From Runella rosea (lineage in GTDB: Bacteria > Bacteroidota > Bacteroidia > Cytophagales > Spirosomataceae), in contig NZ_CP030850.1 of assembly GCF_003325355.1 (NCBI RefSeq), forward strand, positions 5,263,501-5,327,500: DNA of 64,000 nt, written 5' to 3'. Position numbers and translations under genes: made by a program. Position 1 is the first letter of the stretch. The number at the start of each line of letters is the position of its first letter. The notes below the pieces were generated by a model, which worked only from the letters and a program-made list of their open reading frames with translations, had not been told where the DNA came from and made no database searches. Positions 34,975 to 45,191 of this stretch are shown here, piece after piece.

Positions 34975-34982
34975 ATATATTT
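34975..34982 (+). promoter_or_regulatory. Candidate -7 box of the RND efflux operon
   Basis: tatatttg is an exact TAnnTTTG match, 72 bp before the adaptor start codon, in an otherwise empty 240-bp stretch. A -33 TTG at the usual spacing is not clear. Confidence 0.4.
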
Positions 34983-35054
34983 GTAGTTATATATTATTAT
35001 GAGTTATTCTGCTGATTCAACATTATATTATTCGACTACTTAACTGGTATTTTA

Positions 35055-36122
35055 ATGAATTGCCCTAAAAGAATTCCCTCTACCTATATCCCTTTGTACA
35101 CAATTTTGTTTTGTTTGACTTTCGCAGCCTGTAAAGAAAAGAAAGAAAAACCGAAAGGCGGTGATGATAAAAAAGACAAGCCTACTATGGTAGATGTGAT
35201 GGTAGCCGCTTCTCAACCCGTAACCAATGTCATTGAAGCCAATGGAACCATCATTCCTGGGGAATCTACAGAACTGCGGCCAGAAGTCAGCGGGCGGCTT
35301 ACTTACCTAAATGTTCCGGAAGGTAAATCGGTGGCTGAGGGAACAGTATTGGCACGTATCAATAGCGCTGATTTGGAAGCACAGGTAAAGCGGACGAAAG
35401 TTCAGTTGGAGACCGCCACTAAAACCGAAGAGCGGCTAAAACAGCTTTTGAATGTAAACGGAATCAATCAAAGCGATTATGATGCGGCTTTAAACACGGT
35501 CAATACGCTGAAAGCAGATATTGCTTATACACAAACATTAATTGATAAAACCATCATTCGTGCACCTTTTACGGGTACAATCGGATTGCGTCAAGTGAGT
35601 CCTGGTGCGTATGTGACTCCAACCAGTATTCTTGCCACTATGCAGCAATTAGGTAAAATGAAAATCGACTTTACCCTTCCCGAAGAAAACAGCGATTTGA
35701 TAAGGATTGGAAGTGTAGTAAAAGTAAAACTGGAAGGTAGGGATACTACCATGAGAAGAGCTACGGTGATAGCTTTGGAGCCTCAAGCCAATCGCCTGAC
35801 TCGCAACCTGATGGTGCGGGCATTGTTGGATGATGCACGGGTCAACCCAGGGGCTTTTGCCAAAGTGATTGTTAGCAGTGGTAATAGTAAAAAAGCCATT
35901 ATGATTCCGACCAATGCCATCATTCCAGATGATAGAAACAATCAAGTGATTTTGGTAAAAGGGGGTAAGGCTTCCTTTGTTAATGTCCAAACAGGAATAC
36001 GTACTGCCAATAATGTTGAAATCACGCAGGGAATCAGTGAAGGAGACTCGGTGGTAGTAACTGGAGTATTATTTGCCAAACCTGATGCCATTCTTAAAGT
36101 ACGAAAAGCAACAAAGCGATGA
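35055..36122 (+). CDS. RND efflux periplasmic adaptor (MFP family)
   Basis: A 355-residue membrane-fusion protein. The signal ends FAAC (Cys26), so it is a lipoprotein as in MexA/AcrA; a Lys-rich spacer follows. Lipoyl halves are at about 70-105 (LRPEVSGRLTYLNVPEGKSV) and 165-185 (IIRAPFTGTIGLRQVSPG), separated by a short alpha-hairpin (about 110-155). The beta-barrel domain runs 190-290. Its stop overlaps the pump gene by 4 bp. The trio with the next pump and TolC makes a full tripartite exporter. Confidence 0.94.
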   Translation: MNCPKRIPSTYIPLYTILFCLTFAACKEKKEKPKGGDDKKDKPTMVDVMVAASQPVTNVIEANGTIIPGESTELRPEVSGRLTYLNVPEGKSVAEGTVLARINSADLEAQVKRTKVQLETATKTEERLKQLLNVNGINQSDYDAALNTVNTLKADIAYTQTLIDKTIIRAPFTGTIGLRQVSPGAYVTPTSILATMQQLGKMKIDFTLPEENSDLIRIGSVVKVKLEGRDTTMRRATVIALEPQANRLTRNLMVRALLDDARVNPGAFAKVIVSSGNSKKAIMIPTNAIIPDDRNNQVILVKGGKASFVNVQTGIRTANNVEITQGISEGDSVVVTGVLFAKPDAILKVRKATKR

Positions 36123-39100
36123 ACATTTCTGAACTATCTATTAATCGTCCAGTGCTTGCCACAGTCATGAACTTGGCAGTGGTCATCTTTGGAGTCGTTG
36201 GACTTACTTTTTTGGCCGTTCGTGATTATCCGGCGATTGACCCTCCCCAGATTTCGGTGAGTACGTCTTACACGGGGGCTAACTCCGACATCATCGAAAG
36301 CCAGATTACCGAACCGTTGGAGAAACAAATAAACGGAATTCAGGGCATACGCACCATCACCTCGTCCAGCTCGCAAGGCAACAGCCAGATTAGCGTAGAG
36401 TTTAACTTGGGCGTAGATTTGGAAGCCGCCGCCAGCGATGTACGCGATAAAGTAAGTCAGGCCGCACGCAGTTTACCACAGGATATTAATGCTCCACCAG
36501 TGGTATCGAAAGCCGATGCCAACGGAGAATTTATTATGATAGTGGCCATTCAAAGCGAAACCAAAAGTCTTTTGGAGCTAAGTGACTACGCGGAAAATGT
36601 ACTGCAACAACAAATCCAAACGGTTGATGAAGTAAGTGCCATCAACATCTTTGGGCAGAAAAGCTACGCCATGAGGATATGGCTCAATCCTGACAAAATG
36701 AGCGCCTATAATGTGGCTTTCTCGGATATTCGTACGGCACTCAACAGCGAAAATATTGAGCTGCCCCCTGGGAAAATATATGGCAACAACACCGATTTAA
36801 CGATTCGGGTATTGGGGCGTATGACCACCGAAAAGCAATTTCAAGATTTAATTATCCGTGAAGATGCCACGGGTATTGTACGTTTGAGCGATGTGGCTAA
36901 AGTAGAATTAGGCCCCGAACAACTCGAACAAAGTTGGAAATTCAACGGTATGCACGCCGTGGGATTGGCCATTATCCCACAGCCGGGCGCTAATAACATC
37001 AAAATTGCCGATGAGATATATAAACGTCTTGAGCAAATTCAGAAAAGCAGTAAGAGCGACATCCAGCTCCAAGTCATCAGCGATAACACCAAAAATATTC
37101 GTAATTCACTGGCCGAAGTGGAAGAAACCCTAATCATTTCTTTTATTTTGGTGGTATTGGTCATTTTCTTCTTTTTCCGCGATTGGCTCATTGCCATTCG
37201 ACCACTGATTGATATTCCGATTTCATTGGTCGCTACGTTTTTTATCATGTATTTGGCGGGCTTTTCGGTCAATATTCTCACCATGCTCGCCATTGTATTG
37301 GCCACGGGGTTGGTGGTGGATGACGGGATTGTAGTTACCGAAAATATCTTCAAGAAACTCGAACAGGGCTTTCCCATCCGTAAAGCGGCCATTGAAGGCA
37401 GTAAAGAGATTTTCTTCGCGGTTATTTCTACTTCCATTACGTTGGCGATTGTGTTTTTGCCTGTGATATTCTTAGAAGGATTTATCGGAAGTTTGTTTAG
37501 AGAATTTGGGGTAACGCTCGCTTCGGCGGTGTTAGTGTCGGCATTTGTATCGCTCACCATCACCCCTGTACTAAATGTGTATTTGACCCGCAAAAAAGCA
37601 GGACACGGTCGGTTTTATCAAAAAACTGAACCGTTTTTCAGAGGCATGGAAAATTTATATGAGACCATGTTAAAAGCCTTTCTAAAAGTACGTTGGGTAG
37701 CGTGGATTATCGTAGCGGCTTGCGGAGGAATTATCTGGTTTTGCATGGGTAATTTAAAAAGTGAACTCGCGCCATTGGAAGACCGCAGTAGCATCCGTTT
37801 CAACGTGACAGCCCCCGAGGGTACCAGCTACAGCGCCATGTCCCAAATTGCCGACGACTTGGGTAAGTTTTTGTATGACTCCATTCCCGAACGAGATTTT
37901 ATCTTTGTGCGTACCCCAGGCGGCGGCCCGGGTGGAGGTGGTAGCACCAACAGTGCTGCCCCACGTTTGGCGTTAGTACCTCCTACCGAACGTAAGCGCA
38001 GCCAAAGTGACATTACAAATGATTTGCAGAAAAAACTTGGCCGTTTCAATCAGGCACGGATATTTGCCGTCCAAGAGCAAACGATTTCGGTGGGCTTTGG
38101 CTCACGCGGTGGGCTTCCCGTTCAATTTATTCTCCAAAACCAAGATTTAGATAAACTTCGGGCCATTATTCCTAAATTCTTGGATGCAGCCCGTTCCGAC
38201 AAAACTTTTGCCAACGTAGACGTAAACCTAAAGTTTAACCGTCCCGAATTAAAACTGACCGTAGACCGCATGAAAATCAAGGATTTGGGACTAACTACCC
38301 AAGATGTGATTGCGACGATTCAGGCGGCCTTCAGCGGGGGGCGTTTGGCTTATTTTATTCAGAATGGTTTTCAATATTCGGTCATTGCGCAGGTAGAAAG
38401 AAGCGACCGCAACAAGCCCGAAGACATAGGACGGCTGTATGTTCGCAACGTGCGGGGCGAAAATATCCCTTTGAGTTCAGTGATTAAATGGGAGGAAAGC
38501 ACCAACCCCACGACGATTTATCACTACAACCGCTACAAAGCAGCGACCATTTCCGCCTCTTTATCGGAGGGGTATACCATCGGCGACGGCCTTGCGGCTA
38601 TGGATAAAATTGCCGCCGAATTATTGGACGAAAGTTACCAAACAGCTCTTTCTGGTCCTTCAAGAGATTTCTCTGAAAGCTCCTCCAATATTCTCTTTGC
38701 GTTTGCGCTGGCTTTGGTATTGATTTACTTGGTACTGGCGGCTCAGTTTGAAAGTTTCATTGATCCCTTCACCATTATGATTACGGTTCCGTTGGCATTG
38801 GCAGGGGCATTATTGAGCCTGTGGGTGTATGATCAAACCCTCAATATTTTCTCACAAATTGGAATGATTATGCTCATTGGATTGGTGACCAAAAATGGAA
38901 TTTTGATTGTGGAGTTTGCCAACAAACGTCGAGAACAGGGTCTCAAAAAAATGGAGGCTGTGGTTGACGCTGCGACCCAACGCCTTCGCCCTATTTTAAT
39001 GACCAGTCTGGCTACTTCATTAGGTGCGCTGCCGATTGCGTTGAGTTTAGGCGCTGCGGGTTCAAGTCGTATTCCTTTAGGTATCGTGGTAGTCTGCGGA

Positions 39101-39223
39101 ATTTTGTTTTCATTGGTACTTACCCTGTTTGTAGTGCCTGCCGTGTATACGTTTATTTCTGGAGAGCACAAAACGATAGAAGCTGAAGAAACGCCTAAAG
39201 AAGCAGAAATGCCTGTGCATTAA
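36119..39223 (+). CDS. RND multidrug efflux pump, inner-membrane permease (AcrB-like)
   Basis: A 1034-residue HAE1-type pump, the usual length. Twelve membrane segments are visible in the normal pattern; the proton-relay acids are in LATGLVVDDGIVVTEN (near 400) and a relay Lys is expected in the TM10 segment (MIGLVTKNG, near 920). Porter-domain motifs such as TSYTGANSDIIESQITEPLE and NRPVLATVMNLAVV are typical. A Gly-rich loop (PGGGPGGGGST, near 600) is in the periplasmic part. It exports drugs, dyes or fatty compounds; specificity cannot be predicted. Confidence 0.96.
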   Translation: MNISELSINRPVLATVMNLAVVIFGVVGLTFLAVRDYPAIDPPQISVSTSYTGANSDIIESQITEPLEKQINGIQGIRTITSSSSQGNSQISVEFNLGVDLEAAASDVRDKVSQAARSLPQDINAPPVVSKADANGEFIMIVAIQSETKSLLELSDYAENVLQQQIQTVDEVSAINIFGQKSYAMRIWLNPDKMSAYNVAFSDIRTALNSENIELPPGKIYGNNTDLTIRVLGRMTTEKQFQDLIIREDATGIVRLSDVAKVELGPEQLEQSWKFNGMHAVGLAIIPQPGANNIKIADEIYKRLEQIQKSSKSDIQLQVISDNTKNIRNSLAEVEETLIISFILVVLVIFFFFRDWLIAIRPLIDIPISLVATFFIMYLAGFSVNILTMLAIVLATGLVVDDGIVVTENIFKKLEQGFPIRKAAIEGSKEIFFAVISTSITLAIVFLPVIFLEGFIGSLFREFGVTLASAVLVSAFVSLTITPVLNVYLTRKKAGHGRFYQKTEPFFRGMENLYETMLKAFLKVRWVAWIIVAACGGIIWFCMGNLKSELAPLEDRSSIRFNVTAPEGTSYSAMSQIADDLGKFLYDSIPERDFIFVRTPGGGPGGGGSTNSAAPRLALVPPTERKRSQSDITNDLQKKLGRFNQARIFAVQEQTISVGFGSRGGLPVQFILQNQDLDKLRAIIPKFLDAARSDKTFANVDVNLKFNRPELKLTVDRMKIKDLGLTTQDVIATIQAAFSGGRLAYFIQNGFQYSVIAQVERSDRNKPEDIGRLYVRNVRGENIPLSSVIKWEESTNPTTIYHYNRYKAATISASLSEGYTIGDGLAAMDKIAAELLDESYQTALSGPSRDFSESSSNILFAFALALVLIYLVLAAQFESFIDPFTIMITVPLALAGALLSLWVYDQTLNIFSQIGMIMLIGLVTKNGILIVEFANKRREQGLKKMEAVVDAATQRLRPILMTSLATSLGALPIALSLGAAGSSRIPLGIVVVCGILFSLVLTLFVVPAVYTFISGEHKTIEAEETPKEAEMPVH

Positions 39224-39244
39224 TATAATAGCATTTCGACTTAC

Positions 39245-39298
39245 CTGAATAACGTCGGCCTGAATAACGTCGGCGAGGTTCAAACCCTCGCCGACGTT
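39245..39298. repeat. Direct repeat plus hairpin between pump and TolC genes
   Basis: ctgaataacgtcggc occurs twice in tandem; the second copy starts a 13-bp perfect stem aacgtcggcgagg / cctcgccgacgtt (39266-39278 and 39286-39298, loop ttcaaac). There is no T tract, so it is more likely an mRNA-stabilising or REP-like hairpin tuning expression of the distal tolC gene than a terminator. Confidence 0.6.
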
Positions 39299-39375
39299 TG
39301 TGAAAAAAGATTCAAAATCTTGCTGACGTTTATAAAAAACATATAATCTTTTTTCTGTAAAATTCGATCTTCACA

Positions 39376-40668
39376 ATGAAGAAATACACTTTAGTACTGT
39401 TCGTTTTATTTCTTTCTCCAACGCTGTTTTCGCAAACACTTTCCTTACCTGATGCGGTCAGTATTGCGTTGAAGAACAACCTTGATATTGAAGTGTTGAA
39501 AAATAACGTACAAATCGCCGACATCAATAACCATATCAGCATTGCGGGTGGGCGGCCCACCGTCACCGCGACCATCAATGATAACGAGCAGATTACGAAC
39601 GTAAACCAGAAACTGAATACGGGCGTAGAAATCAGACGAAACGGCGCCGCGGCTAATCAGTTGAACTCAAACGTGACAGCCACAATATTGCTCTACAACG
39701 GAAATCGAGTGAAATTCTTTAAAAAACGGCTTGAACAAGTGGAATTGCAGAGCCTCCAACTGGTGAATGCACAAGTACAAAACACCATCGCGGCGGTGAT
39801 GACGAAATACTACGACGTGATTCGTCAACAGGCATACACCCGAACCATTGATCAATCCATCGACGTAGCCCAAAAACGCCTTGAGATTGTAAAAGCTCAA
39901 CAAAGTGTGGGGTTGGCCAATAATGCCGATTTGTTTCAGTCGCAAATTGATTTGAATACCTTGTACCAAACAAAACAATCTCAGCAACTCATCATCGAAC
40001 AGGCCAAAACCGATTTATTACTTCTAATGAATGTCCGCCCTGATACGCTGATTTCGGTTAAGGATACCATCACGGTAGAGCGCGGAATTGTTTTAAATGA
40101 TATTCTGAAAAAATTAGACAGAAACGCCGAGTTGATGGCGGCCGATTATCAAATACGGATTGCCGAACAATTGGTTAAAGAAACAACAGCCTTGCGTTAT
40201 CCCTCGCTTCGGGCCAATGCGGGGTATAGCTACAACCGAAATCAACAAGCGGCAGGCTTAACCCTACTCAACCAAAGCAGTGGCCCGCTCATCGGATTAT
40301 CTTTAAGCATACCCATCTATAATGGTGGAATATTTAAAAGACAAGAGCAAATAGCTGGGATAAATGCCAAAAATGCAGACTTGCAAAAAAGTATCTTGAT
40401 GCGTAATTTTAGCAATACGGCAGTGCGGACGTATCAAGCCTACACCATGAGTCTACAACAATTGGACGAGCAGAAAAAGAATATAGACTTGGCCAAACAA
40501 TTGTTGGATTTGACGCTACAACGTTTTCAGCTGCGTCAAGCTACCATCGTAGAAGTGCGCCAAGCGCAGCAAAGCTTTGAAAATATAGGTTATACATTTA
40601 CCAATTTAAGCTTTGCGGCCAAGGCGGCTGAAATTGAATTGTTGCGGTTGATTAACGAACTGAAGTAG
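39376..40668 (+). CDS. TolC-family outer-membrane efflux channel
   Basis: A 430-residue TolC-like protein with a signal peptide (1-20, PTLFSQ). Two structural repeats each give long coiled-coil helices (about 90-200, 300-425) and barrel strands; SLPDAVSIALKNNLDIEV is the conserved first helix. It completes the RND system upstream. Its last 17 bases overlap the convergent Hsp70-like gene, leaving no room for a terminator. Confidence 0.94.
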   Translation: MKKYTLVLFVLFLSPTLFSQTLSLPDAVSIALKNNLDIEVLKNNVQIADINNHISIAGGRPTVTATINDNEQITNVNQKLNTGVEIRRNGAAANQLNSNVTATILLYNGNRVKFFKKRLEQVELQSLQLVNAQVQNTIAAVMTKYYDVIRQQAYTRTIDQSIDVAQKRLEIVKAQQSVGLANNADLFQSQIDLNTLYQTKQSQQLIIEQAKTDLLLLMNVRPDTLISVKDTITVERGIVLNDILKKLDRNAELMAADYQIRIAEQLVKETTALRYPSLRANAGYSYNRNQQAAGLTLLNQSSGPLIGLSLSIPIYNGGIFKRQEQIAGINAKNADLQKSILMRNFSNTAVRTYQAYTMSLQQLDEQKKNIDLAKQLLDLTLQRFQLRQATIVEVRQAQQSFENIGYTFTNLSFAAKAAEIELLRLINELK

Positions 40669-41929
40669 CCTTTCCCAAAAACTTACGTTTGCTGTCGTAG
40701 GCGAGGCCGACGCCAACGCTGTCTAGTTTGTTTTCTTCGGAAACGGTAGCGTTGGGAAACAATTCACGGAACTTCAACTGTACCGCAGGAATCTCCGTTG
40801 AGCCACCCGTCAAGATAATCAAATCAATGTTTTCTGGGCGCACGCCTGCGTCTTGCACACATTGGGTAGCGGCGTTGGCCACGTTGGTAATCTCCTGGGT
40901 TATGGCCTCTTCAAACACCGATTTGGCTGTTGTTACGGTAAAGCCATTTTCGATAAAATCCAACGGTGCCTCGTGAACCTCGTCGGATGTAAGGGCAATT
41001 TTAGTGTCTTCTACCACGCCCAAAAGAATGTGCCCACTTTCCTGCGTAAACACATTGAGTAGCCTCGAAAAACGGGTTTTATCGTGCGACTGCCCCAAAT
41101 ATTGACGCAACAGCATCAGGTTTTTGGGGGTGTACAGCGAATTTATTTTACTCCACTCCGACAAATCATAGTAAAACTTCAACGGAACGGGTAGGTTTTT
41201 GTCGCCGTAGGTGCTTCGATAGCCTAACTCAGGCATAAAAGCGTTCAGGCTTAGGTCTTTGTCAAAATCATTTCCCCCAATCCGGACGCCTGTATTGGCT
41301 AGAATGTCGCCCGAGCGGTCGAGCTTATTTAGGTATTTTTGAGAAAGCCGAATCACGGTAAAGTCGGACGTACCGCCCCCAATATCGACCACAAGGGCTA
41401 GTTGTTCGCCACTTACATTTACCTCGTGGGCGAAGGCCGCCGCAATGGGCTCAAACTGAAAATCAATGTTTTTAAAGCCGACATTTTGAGCAATGATTCT
41501 TAATTCTTCTTGCGCGTTTTTATTGCCAACGGGGTCATTGTCAATAAAATGGACAGGTCTGCCCATGATGACGCTCTCAATTTCCTGCTGGGCGTCGGTT
41601 TCGGCTTTGTCTTTTAGGTGTTTAATAAATTGGCCGATGATTTTATTGAAATGCATCGGGGCGCCGTTGACCATTGTTCCCTGTTTCATAACCGACGTGC
41701 CGAGTACGCGCTTTAAACTGCGCATAAAACGCCCTTTTTCGCGTTCCAGAAATAAATCGACCGCTTCACGGCCATAGTGAGGGGCATTACTGATTCGTTC
41801 AAAAAAGAGGGCACTGGGGATGGTCGTATGGTGTTTTTCGACGGGAACCAGCCTGAGGCGGTCGCCACGGTAATAAGCAATGGTAGAATTTGATGTTCCA
41901 AAATCTACGCCACAAGATATATCAGACAT
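40652..41929 (-). CDS. Hsp70-family protein (YegD-like)
   Basis: A 425-residue protein with the actin-like ATPase of Hsp70 but almost no substrate-binding domain. Phosphate 1 is GVDFGTSNS (6-14), phosphate 2 is VVDIGGGTSDFTV (about 188-200) and the adenosine motif is LTGGSTEIP (about 382-390). It matches the YegD type, of unknown client. I start at the ATG at 41929 (MSDISCGVDFG); a start at 41950 would overlap the L,D-transpeptidase end by 11 bp. The gene follows the transpeptidase with no gap, so they are an operon. Confidence 0.92.
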   Translation of the reverse strand: MSDISCGVDFGTSNSTIAYYRGDRLRLVPVEKHHTTIPSALFFERISNAPHYGREAVDLFLEREKGRFMRSLKRVLGTSVMKQGTMVNGAPMHFNKIIGQFIKHLKDKAETDAQQEIESVIMGRPVHFIDNDPVGNKNAQEELRIIAQNVGFKNIDFQFEPIAAAFAHEVNVSGEQLALVVDIGGGTSDFTVIRLSQKYLNKLDRSGDILANTGVRIGGNDFDKDLSLNAFMPELGYRSTYGDKNLPVPLKFYYDLSEWSKINSLYTPKNLMLLRQYLGQSHDKTRFSRLLNVFTQESGHILLGVVEDTKIALTSDEVHEAPLDFIENGFTVTTAKSVFEEAITQEITNVANAATQCVQDAGVRPENIDLIILTGGSTEIPAVQLKFRELFPNATVSEENKLDSVGVGLAYDSKRKFLGKATSVR

Positions 41930-41939
41930 TCTTTGTGTT

Positions 41940-43604
41940 TTATTCTCCAAAAATTTCTTTTGCTAACGTTTTATCCAGTCCGTACAAATCATTACGGAAA
42001 TTTAATTGACCCGTTTGGTCCACCCACGCCGTAAAATACACGATGTAAACGGGAATGGACGGCCGCACGGTAATCCATTTTTCGCTTTGTGTGGCCCAAA
42101 CACTCTCCAATTTTTCCAAATTCCACGAAGGAGTGTCTTTTAATACGTGCAGTGCCAAACGTTCGGGCTCCGCCACGCGAATACATCCGTGGCTAAACGC
42201 CCGCCGCGATTCCCCAAAAAGCCCTTTGGAGGGCGTGTCGTGAAGGTAAATACTGTAACTATTTGGAAATAAGAACTTTACTTTTCCTAGAGAATTGGAT
42301 TTCCCAGGTTTTTGTCGAATGGTGTACGGAATATGACTGCTGTAAGAACTCCACCGAACGGAATAAGGGTCGATGACTTTATTGCCCGAAACTACCTCCA
42401 TGTTGTTGCGAGCAAGATAACCCGGGTTTTGCTTTAAACGGGGTAATATTTCATTTCGAAGGATATTGTTGGGCACCACCCAATACGGATTCAGGACCAC
42501 ATACGACAGATTTCCCTTAAAAATGCTCGTTTTGGTCGCTTCTTTTCCCACCACAACGTTACACATCCAGAGCTGTTTTCCTTGGTCAAAAACGTGAAGT
42601 TTAAACTCTGGGATATTGACCAACAGCATATTAGGTTCCATTTCGGTCGGTGCCCATCGCAGTCGTTCCATGTTGACCATGATTTGGCGGATGCGGAAAC
42701 TTACGGGACGGTTGAGTTCGGTAGCCGTAGCGGCGTCTAGTTTGCCGCTTTCTTTTAGACCCATGCGGTGTTGAAATCGCTTGACTGCGGTGGTCAATGA
42801 ATCCGTGAAAATACCTGTAGTATCAACGGCTTTTAAATCGCCCAGCACCAGCAACGTTTTTTGTACGTCCAAAAGCACCGAACCTGTATCGCCTTCGCCA
42901 AATGTTTTTTTGCCAATGTCAATGCTTGGCCATCCTCCTTGCTTTTCGATGCTGCGAAAACGGCGTAGCTGGTCTTTAAGCAAGGTATAATAACGGTTGA
43001 CCGGCTCGCGCATGGGATTGCCTTTGGCCGAAACAAGGGTGTCGAGCAATGCTTGATAATTTTTCTTTTTTCGAGGAATAAACCATTCCAAGTCCAACGG
43101 ATTTTTAATGGTTCCTGTAAAGGCTTTGTCTGTATAGTTAAAAAAGGCCGCCGTCAGAAGCAGCTCTAACTTCTGGACATTTAAGGAATTTTTTAGAAAT
43201 TCGGCAGGGCGGTTTTGTGCTTCTGAAAGTAAGAGGTCAATTTCAGCGTTGTAAAGACTGCTATCAGCAAAATCGTTGATGTACGCTTCGCGTTGCCCAT
43301 TGAAGTTGATGGCAGCGTTGGTGAGGCTGTTCTCGCTAAACCAGGCATATTGATACGCCCGTCTTTTGTAAAATTCAGTGATGTTTTTCTGCGTGCTGTC
43401 CGATATTAAGTGGGTTCGGTAAAAAGAGACCAAAGCTGCACTGTCCAGAATAAAATTGGTATAATTTTGCTTTGAATAGACGCTTGAATCAGGTGCAAAG
43501 GCTACCTGAGGTTGTTGTTTCTGACGAAATTGGAAGTACAAAACTACCGCGATAATTGCGACAACTCCTGCACCAAGTGCAATATAAAGCCGATTTTTTT
43601 TCAT
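41940..43604 (-). CDS. L,D-transpeptidase (YcbB/LdtD-like)
   Basis: A 554-residue periplasmic enzyme anchored by an N-terminal membrane segment (5-25). The scaffold domain covers about 60-230, a peptidoglycan-binding repeat about 235-300 (VQKTLLVLGDL, AVKRFQHRMGL), and the YkuD catalytic domain about 320-490, with His472 and Cys474 in SHGCIRV. It makes 3-3 cross-links or attaches proteins to peptidoglycan. The tail after the catalytic domain (VYIVYFTAWVDQTG) is typical of this subfamily. Upstream is a 90-bp gap to the sulfatase gene. Confidence 0.94.
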   Translation of the reverse strand: MKKNRLYIALGAGVVAIIAVVLYFQFRQKQQPQVAFAPDSSVYSKQNYTNFILDSAALVSFYRTHLISDSTQKNITEFYKRRAYQYAWFSENSLTNAAINFNGQREAYINDFADSSLYNAEIDLLLSEAQNRPAEFLKNSLNVQKLELLLTAAFFNYTDKAFTGTIKNPLDLEWFIPRKKKNYQALLDTLVSAKGNPMREPVNRYYTLLKDQLRRFRSIEKQGGWPSIDIGKKTFGEGDTGSVLLDVQKTLLVLGDLKAVDTTGIFTDSLTTAVKRFQHRMGLKESGKLDAATATELNRPVSFRIRQIMVNMERLRWAPTEMEPNMLLVNIPEFKLHVFDQGKQLWMCNVVVGKEATKTSIFKGNLSYVVLNPYWVVPNNILRNEILPRLKQNPGYLARNNMEVVSGNKVIDPYSVRWSSYSSHIPYTIRQKPGKSNSLGKVKFLFPNSYSIYLHDTPSKGLFGESRRAFSHGCIRVAEPERLALHVLKDTPSWNLEKLESVWATQSEKWITVRPSIPVYIVYFTAWVDQTGQLNFRNDLYGLDKTLAKEIFGE

Positions 43605-43693
43605 TCAACAGCGTTTGGGGGATTTCCTTTCAGCCGCAAATCTACGAATTTCCCCGTCGAAGAAGGCGCTAAAAAAGAAATCCCCCCAAACGA

Positions 43694-45166
43694 TTATTGT
43701 ACTCGACCGCTCATTCGTACATTTTTGCCAGTACGTTTTAGTAAATCATCCCCCAAATCTTCGCGGGCTTCTTCGGCTACTTTTTGGAGTTCAGCCAAAA
43801 TTTCTGGATAAATTTCTTTTACGTCATAACGCTCGGCGGGGTCGCGGCGGAGGTCGTAGAGTGCCAGCGGAAAAGGCGTGTTTTCGGGAGCTTTTCCTGG
43901 GAATCCGTCATTGCCGGGAATTTGCCCTTCGTAGGTACGGCCTTCGTGCGGTAAGACCAGCTTCCAGTCATCGCGGCGAACGGCCTCAAGGTTGTTGCGG
44001 CGGTAGTAATAGTAAAAATATTTGCGTGGTGTTGCTTCCATATCGCCCTTCAAAAGCGGTAAAATATCAACGCCGTCGATTTTCTTAGCGGGAAGCTTGG
44101 TGCCGCAAATGGTAGCAATGGTTGGCAATAAATCAATGGTGGAGGTCAGCTTGTTACACACCAATCCTTCGGGCGTTACACCTTTCCAACGCACGATGCA
44201 CGGCACACGTTGCCCGCCTTCAAAGCTATTACCTTTTCCTTCTCGTAAGCCGCCCGACGAACCGGCATGGTTGCCGTAGTTAAGCCAAGGGCCATTATCG
44301 CTCGTAAAAATGACGACGGTGTTTTTATCCAGTCCGTTTTCTTTGAGGGCTTTCATAATTTCTCCCACCGACCAGTCGATTTCCATCAGCACATCGCCGT
44401 AGGTGCCTTGCTTGCTTTTTCCTTTAAACTTGGCCGATGCCGCAATGGGTACGTGGGGCATGGAGTGGGGCAAATACACGAAAAACGGGCTTTTTTTGTG
44501 CTGCTTGATAAAATTCACGGCTCGCTCGGTGTAGATTCCCGTGAGTTTGGCTTGGTCATCGAGGGTTTTGATTTCCTGAAGGGTATCATTGTTGTGCAAT
44601 AAGGGCAAGAACGGAAAGTTTTTTTTGCGGTTATCGGAGGTGTTGGTGATGGCGGTTCCGTCATAATGCACTGGCCACATATCGTTGGAGTAGGGAAGGC
44701 CTACGTACTCATCAAAGCCTTGTTTGTTAGGTAAAAACTCGGGACGGTCGCCCAAATGCCATTTTCCAAACATCCCCGTGGCATAGCCTTTTTCTTTCAG
44801 TAGTTCAGCAATTGTAGTTTCATCTGGATTCAAGCCCACTTTTGCGTTCGGAAATAAAGCACCCGAAATACCCACACGATTAGGATAGCAACCCGTCATC
44901 AAAGCGGCGCGTGAAGCGCTGCAAACGGCTTGGGCGGCCAAAAAATTGGTAAATCGAACGCCTTCGCCCGCCAGTTTGTCGAGATTGGGCGTGCGGTATT
45001 GGAGTGCGCCGTAGCAACTCAAATCGCCGTAGCCCAGATCATCCATAAAAATCAAAATGATATTGGGTTGCCCCGCTTTCGGTGCTTTTTCTGCGGGCAG
45101 GAGTTGAAACGCCGAAATAATCGAAACGATAAAAAGGCTAAGGACAAAGGCAGTTGTTTTTTTCAT
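43694..45166 (-). CDS. S1-type sulfatase
   Basis: A 490-residue secreted sulfatase (signal peptide about 1-26). The metal site MDDLGYGD is at 41-48 and Cys82 in CSASR is the residue converted to formylglycine by the anaerobic or aerobic maturase; GKWHLG and SDNGPW supply other active-site residues. It removes sulfate esters from glycans. I start at the ATG at 45166, which gives MKKTTAFVLS; the open frame reaches 45208. It is 25 bp downstream of the second sulfatase, in one operon. A maturase is not in the window. Confidence 0.93.
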   Translation of the reverse strand: MKKTTAFVLSLFIVSIISAFQLLPAEKAPKAGQPNIILIFMDDLGYGDLSCYGALQYRTPNLDKLAGEGVRFTNFLAAQAVCSASRAALMTGCYPNRVGISGALFPNAKVGLNPDETTIAELLKEKGYATGMFGKWHLGDRPEFLPNKQGFDEYVGLPYSNDMWPVHYDGTAITNTSDNRKKNFPFLPLLHNNDTLQEIKTLDDQAKLTGIYTERAVNFIKQHKKSPFFVYLPHSMPHVPIAASAKFKGKSKQGTYGDVLMEIDWSVGEIMKALKENGLDKNTVVIFTSDNGPWLNYGNHAGSSGGLREGKGNSFEGGQRVPCIVRWKGVTPEGLVCNKLTSTIDLLPTIATICGTKLPAKKIDGVDILPLLKGDMEATPRKYFYYYYRRNNLEAVRRDDWKLVLPHEGRTYEGQIPGNDGFPGKAPENTPFPLALYDLRRDPAERYDVKEIYPEILAELQKVAEEAREDLGDDLLKRTGKNVRMSGRVQ

Positions 45167-45191
45167 GATTGGAGGATGGTCATTCAGCGTG

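Noticed and set aside
37039-37593. A 184-codon antisense frame in the RND pump gene
   Set aside because: Same reasoning; the pump frame is conserved throughout this part.
39245-39298. Possible CRISPR-like or phage attachment repeat
   Set aside because: Only two short direct repeats with a hairpin and no spacers; better read as an intercistronic hairpin.
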